A stretch of 64,000 nucleotides of DNA from Burkholderia pseudomultivorans (lineage in GTDB: Bacteria > Pseudomonadota > Gammaproteobacteria > Burkholderiales > Burkholderiaceae). The stretch lies in the NCBI RefSeq assembly GCF_902499075.1, contig NZ_CABVPP010000009.1, forward strand, positions 1 to 64,000, written 5' to 3'. The notes below the pieces were generated by a model. The model worked only from the letters and a program-made list of their open reading frames with translations, was not told the DNA's origin and made no database searches. Numbering within the stretch: the stretch's first letter is position 1; each line of letters begins with the position of its first letter. The translations under genes were made by a program, and so were the position numbers. Shown here in pieces: positions 35,857-44,241 of the stretch.

Positions 35857-36807
35857 TCAATCGTTCCGCGATTCGGCGTCGCCGGTCGGCGCCGGCCGGT
35901 TCGCGCCGCCCAAGTCGCCGAGCGTCTCGGCGAGCCAGTCGACGAAGATCCGCACGCGCGGCGCGAGATGGCGGCCGTGCGGAAACACCACCGACACCGG
36001 CAGCGGCGCCGCATTCCATTCCGGCAGCACTTCGACGAGCGAGCCGTCCGCGAGCTGCGGCGCGAGCCCGTCGCGCGGCGCCTGGATCAGCCCGAGGCCG
36101 GCAAGGCAGCACGCGAGATACGCGTGCGAGCTGTTGACCGACACGATGCTGCGCATCTTCACCGTGTGCAGCTCGCCGCTGTCCATGTCCGCATATTCCC
36201 AGTCCAGCTCGCGGCCCGTGCGGCTCGAGAAATAGCCGACCGCGACATGGTCGGGCAGGTCGTCCGGCGAGCGCGGCGTGCCGTGGCGCGCGAGATACGC
36301 GGGCGACGCGCAGTTGATCTGCGCCATCTCGCCGACGCGCCGCGCCACCAGCGACGTGTCGGACAGCGCGCCGACGCGCACCGCGCAGTCGATGCCGTCC
36401 GCGACCAGGTCGACGAAGCGGTCGGTCGTGCCGATCACGACGCGCAGGTCGGGGAAGCGCGCGTGGAACGCCGGCAGCGCCGGAATCACGCGGTTCAGCG
36501 CGAACCGCTCGGGCAGGTCGACGCGGATCACGCCGCGCGGCGATGCGCCGGCTTCCTCGAACAGCGTCTCGGCATCGTCGAGATCGGCCAGCAGCCGCTC
36601 GCAGCGCTCGTAGTAGGTCGCGCCTTCGGCCGTCAGCCCGACGCGCCGCGTCGTCCTTTGCAGCAGGCGGACCTTCAGATGCTTTTCCAGATACTGGACC
36701 GCGTTGCTGACGGTCGGGCGCGGCAGCTGCAACTGCTCGGCCGCCTTCGTGAAGCTGCCCAGACGGGCGACGCGCGCAAAGATGCGCATTGCATGCAGAT
36801 GATCCAT
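35857..36807 (-). CDS. LysR-family regulator
   Basis: Regulator of 316 residues. The N-terminal [20 protein letters not shown] and [16 protein letters not shown] form the helix-turn-helix (about 7-50). The effector domain (about 90-300) includes [22 protein letters not shown], common in the CrgA/DsdC-like group often linked to quinone and aldo/keto reductases. It is divergent from the aldo/keto reductase gene at 36948, so it likely regulates that gene. Confidence 0.9.
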   Translation of the reverse strand: MDHLHAMRIFARVARLGSFTKAAEQLQLPRPTVSNAVQYLEKHLKVRLLQRTTRRVGLTAEGATYYERCERLLADLDDAETLFEEAGASPRGVIRVDLPERFALNRVIPALPAFHARFPDLRVVIGTTDRFVDLVADGIDCAVRVGALSDTSLVARRVGEMAQINCASPAYLARHGTPRSPDDLPDHVAVGYFSSRTGRELDWEYADMDSGELHTVKMRSIVSVNSSHAYLACCLAGLGLIQAPRDGLAPQLADGSLVEVLPEWNAAPLPVSVVFPHGRHLAPRVRIFVDWLAETLGDLGGANRPAPTGDAESRND

Positions 36808-36947
36808 GCGTGACGGAACCCCGGCGGATTGGGACAGGCTCCATTGTTAATCAGCGTCGAATGGTTTGGTGGCGTGTTTCGCGTTTATCGCACGCCGCGA
36901 TGCGCGCAGAATCCGGTCCATCCACCGACTATGTGAGGAAAACGGAC

Positions 36948-37961
36948 ATGAATACGCGTCAACTGGGCCGCACGGGCCCGCAGGTCTCGGCGATCGGGCT
37001 CGGCTGCATGGGGATGTCGGACTTCTACGGGCCGGCCGACCGCGACGAAAGCATCGCGACGCTGCACGCTGCGCTCGACAACGGGATCACGCTGCTCGAC
37101 ACGGGCGATTTCTACGGAATGGGCGACAACGAGATGCTGATCCGCGACGCGCTGCGCGGCAGCGCGCGCGACCAGGTGCTGATCAGCGTGAAGTTCGGCG
37201 CGCTGCGCGATCCGGCCGGCGGGTTCGCCGGCTACGACGCGCGGCCGGTCGCGATCCGCAACTTCGTCGCGTATTCGCTGAGGCGGCTCGGCACCGACCA
37301 TATCGACATCTACCGGCCGGCGCGCGTCGATCCGGCGGTGCCGATCGAGGACACGGTCGGCGCGATCGCCGATCTGGTGAAGGCCGGATATGTGCGCCAT
37401 ATCGGGCTGTCGGAGGCCAGCGCGGACACGATCCGCCGCGCGGCGGCCGTCGCGCCGATCGCCGACCTGCAGATCGAATACTCGCTGCTGTCGCGCGGGA
37501 TCGAGGCCGAGATCCTGCCGGCCTGCCGCGAACTCGGCATCGGCGTGACCGCTTACGGCGTGCTGTCGCGCGGGCTGCTGGGCGGCCAATGGAGCGCGGC
37601 GCGGCAGGGCGAGCGCGATTTCCGTGCGGCCAGCCCGCGTTTTCAGGGCGAGAACCTTGCGCACAACCTCGCGCTCGTCGACGCGCTGCGGGCGATCGCC
37701 GACGAACGCGGCTGCACGCCGGCGCAGGTGGCGATCGCATGGGCGCTGTCGCGCGGCGACGACATCGTGCCGCTGGTCGGCGCCCGCAAGCGCACGCAGC
37801 TTCGCGACGCATTGCAGGCGTCCGACATGCAACTAACGGTCAATGACGTCGCGCGCATCGAAGCGGCGGTTCCCGCCGGGGCGGCTGCCGGCGACCGTTA
37901 TCCGGCCGCGCAGATGGCGCACCTCGACAGCGAGCAGGGGCGGGCGACTCACCAAGGCTGA
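36948..37961 (+). CDS. Aldo/keto reductase with substituted catalytic His
   Basis: NADPH-dependent reductase of 337 residues with an (alpha/beta)8 barrel. Catalytic Asp51 and Tyr56 (LLDTGDFYG) and Lys82 (SVKFG) are present. The usual His in the Y-x-x-H-R-x-D-P stretch is replaced: the sequence is IYRPARVDP (Ala125), a feature of one AKR subgroup. NADPH contacts are expected around [20 protein letters not shown] (in part). Likely substrates are small aldehydes or quinones. The start at 36948 has a TGAGGAAAA site. It is divergent from a LysR gene. Confidence 0.88.
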   Translation: MNTRQLGRTGPQVSAIGLGCMGMSDFYGPADRDESIATLHAALDNGITLLDTGDFYGMGDNEMLIRDALRGSARDQVLISVKFGALRDPAGGFAGYDARPVAIRNFVAYSLRRLGTDHIDIYRPARVDPAVPIEDTVGAIADLVKAGYVRHIGLSEASADTIRRAAAVAPIADLQIEYSLLSRGIEAEILPACRELGIGVTAYGVLSRGLLGGQWSAARQGERDFRAASPRFQGENLAHNLALVDALRAIADERGCTPAQVAIAWALSRGDDIVPLVGARKRTQLRDALQASDMQLTVNDVARIEAAVPAGAAAGDRYPAAQMAHLDSEQGRATHQG

Positions 37962-38084
37962 GCGGCGCGCCGGGCGGACGATCCCGCCCGCCAAGGCCTA
38001 GCCAGACTCAGGCAAAACCAGATGGCTGGCGGCGCGCGGGCGGTGCACCATCGGCGCCTTATTCAACCGGACGGAACGCCCGCC

Positions 38085-38825
38085 ATGCAGATTCATACGC
38101 TGACGATCATCGCGCTGGTCTTCCTGCTCGCCGGCGCGGTCAAGGGCATGATCGGCCTTGGCCTGCCGACGATCGCAATGGGGCTGCTGACGCTCGCGAT
38201 GCCGCCGTCGGCCGCGGCCAGCCTGTTGCTGGTGCCGTCGTTCATCACCAATATCTGGCAACTGTGGCTCGGCCCGTCGTTCGGGCCGTTGCTGCGCCGG
38301 CTGTGGCCGCTGATCGCAGGACTGACGATCGGCACGCTGACGGGCGGCCTGCCCGCGCTCGCGGCCGGCAGCACGTGGACGCATGCGGCGCTCGGCGTCG
38401 TGCTGATCCTGTACGGCCTGTGGGGTCTCGCGGCCGCGCGGCTGCCCGCGCCGGGCCGGCACGAGAAGTGGCTGTCGGCCGTGGTCGGCTATCTGACCGG
38501 CGTGGTGACGGCCGCGACCGGCGTGTTCGTCGTGCCGGCCGTGCCGTATCTGCAGGCGCTGCGGCTGTCGAAGGACGCCCTGATCCAGGCGCTGGGGCTG
38601 TCGTTTACCGCGTCGACGATCGCGCTCGGGTTGCAGCTGCGCGTGTCGGGAGCGTTGCAGACCGTCGACCTCGGCGTGTCGGCGCTTGCCTTGGCGCCCG
38701 CGCTGGCGGGCATGGCCGGCGGCCAGTATGCGCGGCGCGTGATGAGCGAGAAGACGTTCAAGCGCTGCTTCTTCGTCGGGCTGATCGCGCTCGGCGCGTA
38801 TATGGCGGTTTCCGGGCTGCGATAA
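38085..38825 (+). CDS. TSUP-family (TauE/SafE) sulfite/anion exporter
   Basis: Polytopic inner-membrane protein of 246 residues with about seven or eight hydrophobic segments. The N-terminal GAVKGMIGLGLPTIAMGLL and the repeat-like VVGYLTGVVTAATGVFVVPAVP are typical of the TauE/SafE family (PF01925), which exports sulfite, sulfoacetate and other organosulfur or one-carbon anions. The substrate is unknown. A long hairpin at 38868-38906 probably ends the transcript before the convergent lipoprotein gene. Confidence 0.88.
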   Translation: MQIHTLTIIALVFLLAGAVKGMIGLGLPTIAMGLLTLAMPPSAAASLLLVPSFITNIWQLWLGPSFGPLLRRLWPLIAGLTIGTLTGGLPALAAGSTWTHAALGVVLILYGLWGLAAARLPAPGRHEKWLSAVVGYLTGVVTAATGVFVVPAVPYLQALRLSKDALIQALGLSFTASTIALGLQLRVSGALQTVDLGVSALALAPALAGMAGGQYARRVMSEKTFKRCFFVGLIALGAYMAVSGLR

Positions 38826-38867
38826 AAACGCCGGGCCGACGCCACGCGCGCCGCCGCTCGCATTCCA

Positions 38868-38906
38868 GCCGCCGGAAGCCGGCACCGACAATCGGCTTCC
38901 GGCGGC
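38868..38906. terminator. Long hairpin between convergent genes
   Basis: Fourteen-base perfect arms (38868-38881 and 38893-38906) enclose an 11-base loop in the interval between the convergent TSUP and lipoprotein genes. There is no T-run, but position and stability suit a bidirectional stop or RNA-end stabiliser. Confidence 0.6.
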
Positions 38907-38927
38907 ATTGCGCAACGCGCGCCGCGC

Positions 38928-41102
38928 TCAGGCAGGATCCGCGTACTTCAGCGTCCATCCGAACGAGCGGCTGGCTCCCGAGCCGAGCGCAAACGGCCGG
39001 GTCGTGCACGCGAAGTTCGAATGCAGCTGGCCGATCGGCGTCGTCGACAGCGGATTCGTCGCTCCGTTCACGGTGTCGAAAGCCGACAGCGCGCAGGTGT
39101 CGAAACCGGATGCCGCGTAGCCGGTCGCGATGCCGTTCGCATACCTGACGGACGCGCCGTCGCCATTGACCTGCGTGGCCGCGAAGTCCGCGAACGACGC
39201 GAAGTCCGTTTCGACCGACAGCGTGCCGGCAAGCGTGCCCGAGCTCAGCGTGTCGCTGCGCGAGATCGTGCCGTGGTCGAACGTCAATACCGTATGCGCC
39301 TGCAGGTCGAGGTCCGTCGTGTAGGCGGCGTTCTTCGTCGCGAGCCGGAATTTCGCCGTATCGAACGACACGATCACCTGGGTGCCGGTCTGCTGCACGT
39401 TCAGGTTCTTGTAGTACGTGACGGGAATGTAGGTCTTGCCGTTGTACGAGACCTGCGGCACCAGCAGCGCGTAGCCGAGATCGGTCGTCCCGTAGGACAG
39501 CTGGTCGGAGAACGGCACCGGATAGTACGGCGTGTACGAGTTGTAGTCGGGCGCCTGGCTGAGGTTCAGGTTGATCACGCGCCGGCCGTCGCGCACGGTG
39601 AGCAGCGCCGCGCTGTACGGATGCGCGGTGTCGCCGGGCTGGTTGTACCAGGTGAGCGTGTAGCGCGGCAGCGCATCGAGCCATGCGCCGTAGTCCGCGT
39701 CGGCCATCGGCGCCTTGCCGCCGAAGCCGAGTTTGTTCCACCACGCGTTCACGTACAGGTACTGGTGCAGCAGGCTGAAGTTCTCGCCCATCACGCGCGG
39801 CTTGCCGCGATACGCGTCGGTGCCGCGCCCCTTGACCCACATGTTCACCGACGGCGTCGGCAGCGACGGGTCGTACCAGTACGTGTCGAAGCGGTGCGCG
39901 GCCTTGTAGATGAACGCGTAGGCGATCTGCTTTTCCTGGTCGGTCAGCACACCGGCATTGGCTGCCGCGGTCAGCACCTCCATGAATGCCGAGTCGCCGT
40001 ACGGGCCGATCGAGCGGCCGTAGTTGAAGCCCTGGCCGTCCGTGTTCAGCTGCGGCAGGATCAGGTCGACCGACTTGCGCAGATAGCCCTTCAGCTCGGG
40101 CGTGAGATTCGCCGCGTTGTCCATTTCGAAGGTGCGCTCGACCACTTCGCCGATCAGCAGCGTGCTGTAGCGGTCGAAGCGGGCCTTGTCGTAGTACGTC
40201 GTGTGCGTGTTCGATGCCTCGTCGGAGAAGCCGCCCGACGAATCGTTGCGGATATGGTTCGTGAGCGTGTACAGCAGCGCGTCGCGCGCGCCCATCGTCG
40301 CGACGGCCGGATCGGTCGCCGACGCGAACGACGGATTGCTCCAGCCGAGCTTTTGCCGCAGCCCGGCGATCCCGTACGACACTGCATAGTAGTTCTGAGC
40401 GGTGTTGAGCGACGCGATGTCGATCGGCGTGCCGGCGGCCGGGCACGTGTCGGTCTTGCCGCTCGCGTCGGGACCGAACATGTCGCAGAACGTGAGCCGA
40501 CGCTGCAGCGTCGCGAGCATCGCATCGCTGAACACCTCGTCGAGCATGCCGTGCGCCTTCAGGTTGTTCAGCGCGACGAGATAGTAGTACTCGCCCCAGG
40601 ACGTATTCGCATACGTGTAGTCGGCGCCCGACTGCGCCATCATCGCGGTCGTGATCTGCTGGTAGGTCGCGAGATAGCTCGCGTATTGCGGGTCGCCTTT
40701 CGACTTCATGTCGATCAGGATGTACGACAGGCCGAGCGCGAGCTTGCCGGGCAGGAATTTGTCGCCGGTGTTCGTGTCGAGCACGTGGACCGGCGTGCCG
40801 TCGCCGAGATCCATCACGACCTGCGTGAAGTCGGGCGACTTGCGGATCAGGTCGAACAGCGCGCGCATCTGTCCCATCATCGTGACGGGGATGTCGGCGC
40901 CGGCCGGCACGCTGGTGTCGGGCGCGCCATAGACGAGCGCCTGCAGCGAGTTGGCGGCGAGTGCGGGCGTCGACGGTGACGACGGCGATGAAGGCGACGA
41001 CGGCGGCGTGTCGGTCACGTCGCTGCCGCCGCACGCACTGACGAACAGGACGGAAAGGGCGCTGAGCGCGGCGCCGAGCGCGAATCTGCTGCGCGGATGC
41101 AT
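38928..41102 (-). CDS. Large lipoprotein, possible polysaccharide lyase-like fold
   Basis: Protein of 724 residues. A lipoprotein signal ends in LSVLFVSAC (lipid-carrying Cys), followed by a Ser/Pro linker made of SSP repeats (about 33-46). The body has no motif I can assign firmly. YGRSIGPYGD and HIRNDSSGG recall alpha/alpha-toroid lyases (heparinase/PL8-like), and later beta-rich repeats (VIVSFDTAKFRLA) recall their C-terminal sandwich. A surface or periplasmic polysaccharide role is inference. A perfect LacI-type operator about 184 bases upstream of the start suggests sugar-dependent control. The start at 41102 places the signal at the N-terminus. Confidence 0.7.
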   Translation of the reverse strand: MHPRSRFALGAALSALSVLFVSACGGSDVTDTPPSSPSSPSSPSTPALAANSLQALVYGAPDTSVPAGADIPVTMMGQMRALFDLIRKSPDFTQVVMDLGDGTPVHVLDTNTGDKFLPGKLALGLSYILIDMKSKGDPQYASYLATYQQITTAMMAQSGADYTYANTSWGEYYYLVALNNLKAHGMLDEVFSDAMLATLQRRLTFCDMFGPDASGKTDTCPAAGTPIDIASLNTAQNYYAVSYGIAGLRQKLGWSNPSFASATDPAVATMGARDALLYTLTNHIRNDSSGGFSDEASNTHTTYYDKARFDRYSTLLIGEVVERTFEMDNAANLTPELKGYLRKSVDLILPQLNTDGQGFNYGRSIGPYGDSAFMEVLTAAANAGVLTDQEKQIAYAFIYKAAHRFDTYWYDPSLPTPSVNMWVKGRGTDAYRGKPRVMGENFSLLHQYLYVNAWWNKLGFGGKAPMADADYGAWLDALPRYTLTWYNQPGDTAHPYSAALLTVRDGRRVINLNLSQAPDYNSYTPYYPVPFSDQLSYGTTDLGYALLVPQVSYNGKTYIPVTYYKNLNVQQTGTQVIVSFDTAKFRLATKNAAYTTDLDLQAHTVLTFDHGTISRSDTLSSGTLAGTLSVETDFASFADFAATQVNGDGASVRYANGIATGYAASGFDTCALSAFDTVNGATNPLSTTPIGQLHSNFACTTRPFALGSGASRSFGWTLKYADPA

Positions 41103-41285
41103 TGTGGGGTGTCTCCGGTTTGAGTAGTGGTGAGGACGGGCCGATCCGACGCTGCCTCGCTCGACGCCCGTGCCCGGCTTCCGCCTCGCAACCCTGATCC
41201 CTGAAGGCGGACGCCTGAATCGCAACCCGAGCGGGCAGACGCTTTCCGTTGCCGGAGCGGCGCTTCGGGCCGCGGGTCTTCGGAA

Positions 41286-41303
41286 TTGGAAAACGTTTTC
41301 CAA
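41286..41303. promoter_or_regulatory. LacI/GalR-type operator
   Basis: TTGGAAAACGTTTTCCAA is a perfect 18-base palindrome centred on the CG step, the form bound by LacI/GalR-family repressors. It lies 184 bases upstream of the lipoprotein start. A weaker, 13-of-18 match is centred 232 bases away at 41526-41527. No lacI-type gene is in this window. Confidence 0.75.
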
Positions 41304-41517
41304 ATTTAGGCATCGACCGGCCTCCTGTCAATGAACTTTCGTGCAGACGGTGACGGGGGAAACCCGGATGGCAGGGCGCGGAAGGTGTCGGAATAGATCG
41401 GAAATTTGCGGTTTTAACGCTTTTTTATTGTAGATATTTCCGACGCGAGTTTGCGGTGAGCGGTGTGGAAGCGATGGAGATCGGAGCGCAAGAGATTCGC
41501 GCTTTCTCTGGTTTTTA

Positions 41518-41535
41518 GAAGAAAACGTTATCCAT
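41518..41535. promoter_or_regulatory. Second, imperfect LacI-type half-conserved site
   Basis: The core GAAAACGTTATCCA matches 13 of 18 positions of the perfect operator at 41286, keeping the central AACGTT. Centres are 232 bases apart, a spacing that could allow looping. This is weaker evidence than the first site. Confidence 0.4.
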
Positions 41536-41605
41536 AAGAGTCGGGGCGACATGGGCGTGACGATCGACGGCAGGCCGCACCCGCCATCGATCGCGCCAAA
41601 GCCGG

Positions 41606-41992
41606 CTAAAGCTGCCGCTCGATCGCTGTCTTGTCTATGACAGACCAGACCTGACGGATCTTCCCGTCGAGAAATTCATAGAACACGTTTTCGGTAAACG
41701 AGATCCGTCTGCCGTCGACAGCGAGGCCCAGAAACGTCGCGTGCGGCGAGCAATCGAACCCGAGCCGGCACGCGACGCGCGGCGGCTCGCAGACGAGCAA
41801 TTCGATATCGAAGCGCAGATCGGGGATGTCGTGCACATCCTGCTCGAGCATCGCGCGATAGCCGGCGAGCCCGAGCGGGCGGCCGTTGTGGATCACGTCG
41901 GCCGCGACATGGCGATCGAGCGCGGCCCAGTCCCGTCGGTTCAGGCAGTCGATGTACGCGCGGTAGCGCGCGGCGAGATCGGTTCGAGTCAC
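41606..41992 (-). CDS. SnoaL-like/NTF2-fold protein
   Basis: Protein of 128 residues with the small cone-shaped NTF2-like pattern: RYRAYIDCLNRRDWAALDRHVAADVIHNG (in part) at the start, then GLAGYRAML and a final FLDGKIRQVWSVID strand. It fits SnoaL-type ester cyclases or isomerases. The start is taken as GTG at 41992, because GAGGAG lies nine bases upstream; longer frames to 42037 lack this support. It lies 53 bases after a P-loop kinase-like gene on the same strand. Confidence 0.72.
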   Translation of the reverse strand: MTRTDLAARYRAYIDCLNRRDWAALDRHVAADVIHNGRPLGLAGYRAMLEQDVHDIPDLRFDIELLVCEPPRVACRLGFDCSPHATFLGLAVDGRRISFTENVFYEFLDGKIRQVWSVIDKTAIERQL

Positions 41993-42045
41993 GAGCGATG
42001 GCTCCTCGTTGGGGCGACGGCGGCGCGAACGCCGCACCGCTGCCG

Positions 42046-42753
42046 CTACAGGTTCAGCGCATCGAGAATCCTGCGCTCATGGGCGGCCCAATCGCGCGCG
42101 CCGTTTTCGATCGACAGCGTGTCGAGCGGCAACCGGCCGAACAGCGTGTCGGTCAACTGCCGGTAGTCGCGGTACAGCGCGATCAGCCCGTCGAGGCCCA
42201 CGTAGCCGCGCCGCACGCAGTACGGCGACGCCAGTTTCCAGTTCGTCTGGTACGCGACCCAGTCCTCGCCGCGCTCCGCGCACACCGTGCGGATCGCCGC
42301 ACCGATGTCGCGTTGCCAGAAATAGATGACGAGCGGCGCGAGCGGGGCGATGACGGCGGCCAGCTCGCGCACGTACGCATCGATGAACGCAGGGTCGGCT
42401 TCCATCAGCAGCATGTTGGTCAGGTCGCCATGAAACAGCTGTCCGTCCAGCACGTGCAGCGCGCCGCTGCGCTGTACCGTGTCGGCGAATGCGCGCCAGC
42501 GGGCGAGCGCACGCGCGGCGAGTTGCGCCGCGGTCGCATCGCGCCACGGCTCGAACCAGTGCGCGAGTTCGTCGGTGGCGCGCACCGGATGGGGATCGGT
42601 CCGCTCGTGGATCGCAACGGCATCGCGTCCGGTCGCCTGCATCCGCGTCGCGATGAAGCGCATCATGGTCGATTTTCCCGAGCCCATCACGCCTTCGACG
42701 ATCACCAGCCGACGATCGGTGCGTGCAGGCGAGGCGTTGGCGATGGCGGTCAT
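42046..42753 (-). CDS. P-loop NTPase, deoxynucleoside/thymidylate kinase-like
   Basis: Protein of 235 residues with Walker A GVMGSGKST (about 21-29) directly after a hydrophobic strand, an HERTD stretch and VLDGQLFHGDLTNMLLM, recalling the DE/DR-x-x region of deoxynucleoside and thymidylate kinases. The lid basic cluster is not clear. The activity (nucleoside, nucleotide or small-molecule kinase) is unknown. It is followed by the SnoaL-like gene, and both may form an operon. Confidence 0.65.
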   Translation of the reverse strand: MTAIANASPARTDRRLVIVEGVMGSGKSTMMRFIATRMQATGRDAVAIHERTDPHPVRATDELAHWFEPWRDATAAQLAARALARWRAFADTVQRSGALHVLDGQLFHGDLTNMLLMEADPAFIDAYVRELAAVIAPLAPLVIYFWQRDIGAAIRTVCAERGEDWVAYQTNWKLASPYCVRRGYVGLDGLIALYRDYRQLTDTLFGRLPLDTLSIENGARDWAAHERRILDALNL

Positions 42754-42837
42754 GTCGGGTTCGGAGCGCGGGTTCGAATGTGGGAGCTGGCAGTGTCGGG
42801 CAGGTGGAACGCAAGCACGCGGCGTGGCCGCGCAGGA

Positions 42838-43740
42838 TCAGCGCGTTCTTGTCGGCGCCTCCCCCGACAGGAACGCAACGAACTCGCGCGTGTATTTCGG
42901 CAGCGCGTCGAACGAGCGCGCGCACAGCGTCAGCTTCCGGTGGCTCCACGAATCGGACAGCTCGACGAGCCGCACGTCCATCGTCTGCATCGCGCGCACG
43001 GCCGCATGCCGCGACACGATGCCGATGCCCACGCCGCTTTCGATCACGCGGCAGATCGCGTCGAAGCTCTTCAACTGCACACGATAGCGGATCCGCTCGC
43101 CGAGCGTGCGCGCCTGGTCGGCGAGATGGACCTGCAGCGCGCTGCCGTCGGTGAGGCCGATGAAGTCGGCATCGACGATCGCGTCGAACGCGACCTTGTC
43201 GTGCGACGCGAGCGGATGCCCGGCCGGCACGACGACGACCAGCCAGTCTTCGCGGAACGGCTTCTGTTCGAGCCCGCCGAGGCCGACCGAATCGGCGACG
43301 ATGCCGATCTCCGCGGTCTTGTTGCGGATCGCATGGACGATTTCCTGGCTCGAACGCTCCTCGACGCTGATCGACAGCTTCGGACGATCGGGCAGGTACG
43401 CGGCGAGCGCGTCGGGCAGGTATTCGCTGAGCGACGCGGTGTTGCACAGCAGCCGGATATGGCCGCGCAGCCCCTGGCCGTATTGCTGCAGCTCACCGCG
43501 CATATGGTCGATCTGTTGCAGCACGGTGCGCGCATGGTGTTCGAGCGCGCGGCCGGCATCGGTCGCCTGCACGCCCGACTTGGTCCGGTGCAGCAGCGGC
43601 ACGCCGAGTTCGTCTTCCATACCGCGGATGCGTTCGCTCGCGGCCTGCAGCGTGATATGCGTGCGTTCGGCACCGCTCGTGATCGTGCCGGCCTCGCAGA
43701 TGTTCAGGAAGAGCCGCAGGTCGGTCAGGTCGAAGCGCAT
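42838..43740 (-). CDS. LysR-family regulator
   Basis: Regulator of 300 residues. The N-terminal FDLTDLRLFLNICEAGTIT and the HTH TLQAASERIRGMEDELGVPL are at about 3-50. The effector domain ends with LTLCARSFDALPKYTREFV. The group resembles LysR proteins controlling efflux and organic acid transport. It lies 84 bases upstream of the kinase-like gene on the same strand and is divergent from the 36-residue ORF at 43897. Confidence 0.88.
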   Translation of the reverse strand: MRFDLTDLRLFLNICEAGTITSGAERTHITLQAASERIRGMEDELGVPLLHRTKSGVQATDAGRALEHHARTVLQQIDHMRGELQQYGQGLRGHIRLLCNTASLSEYLPDALAAYLPDRPKLSISVEERSSQEIVHAIRNKTAEIGIVADSVGLGGLEQKPFREDWLVVVVPAGHPLASHDKVAFDAIVDADFIGLTDGSALQVHLADQARTLGERIRYRVQLKSFDAICRVIESGVGIGIVSRHAAVRAMQTMDVRLVELSDSWSHRKLTLCARSFDALPKYTREFVAFLSGEAPTRTR

Positions 43741-43896
43741 GATGTGGGGGGGCGCGATATCGTTGGAATGGCCGATAAGGTAGCAAAAACGGCGGCGTCA
43801 GGCTCAGGCACAGCCTGAGACCCGATTCGCCGCTTCCGCATTTTCGGGGCGCGATCGATGGCCGATCATGGCCGGACATCAACGGGGGAGACTGTC

Positions 43897-44007
43897 ATGC
43901 CTGGCGATCCGTCCTGGGGCGTGTCTTTCAAGATTGCGCTGCACGTGTTTTTCCTGTGCGTCGGCATTGCGTGGGCCGGTTCGGAACTGCTCGACTGGCT
44001 GCGCTGA
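43897..44007 (+). CDS. 36-residue putative single-pass membrane peptide
   Basis: Short ORF starting ATG at 43897 with GGGGAG seven bases upstream. The peptide has one hydrophobic helix (about residues 9-27) flanked by PGDPSWG and SELLDWLR. It is a plausible small membrane protein divergent from a LysR gene. There is no family match that I recognise. The strong ribosome site and hydrophobic profile favour expression, but conservation is unknown. Confidence 0.45.
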   Translation: MPGDPSWGVSFKIALHVFFLCVGIAWAGSELLDWLR

Positions 44008-44073
44008 GTGCGGGGATCGATCCACGCTCAGGATCTATCGGAAAAAAAATCGCTCGCCGATGAGCGGAAAAAA

Positions 44074-44123
44074 TGCCTGATTCGTGCGCGGACCCTGTCA
44101 TATTTGCCTGATTCGATCGCGGA
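44074..44123. repeat. Pair of 19-base direct repeats upstream of LysM/LytM gene
   Basis: Two copies of TGCCTGATTCGnnCGCGGA, at 44074-44092 and 44105-44123, differ at two central bases and are 31 bases apart (three helical turns). They lie about 120-170 bases before the lipoprotein gene at 44242. This spacing suits a regulator dimer or tandem binding sites. The function is unknown. Confidence 0.6.
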
Positions 44124-44241
44124 AAATCGCCCTCGACGCTTCGTTCGTGATCGTTTGTCATCATTGTTTGCATCCGGTTACACGTCGGCCGTTCCGTTTT
44201 TGAGATGCTTGAAAGATTGTCAAACCGGAGCCCGATCGACC

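Larger units (their letters stand above)
41103..41605. other. Regulatory interval upstream of lipoprotein gene
   Basis: About 500 bases without a credible gene. The middle (41400-41440) is AT-rich. It contains the perfect LacI-type palindrome and the weaker second site. It separates the lipoprotein gene from the upstream SnoaL-like gene on the same strand. Confidence 0.4.

Noticed and set aside
37967-37989. CGGGCGG...CCGCCCG inverted repeat after the aldo/keto reductase
   Set aside because: Short GC-only stem without T-run, common by chance at this GC content.
38758-41331. Minus-strand 857-codon frame overlapping the large lipoprotein
   Set aside because: Frame-shifted shadow of the lipoprotein gene; no signal peptide or coherent domain.
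44041-44070. Short CGCTC...GAGCG stem next to an A/T run, terminator-like on the minus strand
   Set aside because: Only a 5-base stem and no minus-strand gene ends there; probably chance in an AT-rich promoter region.
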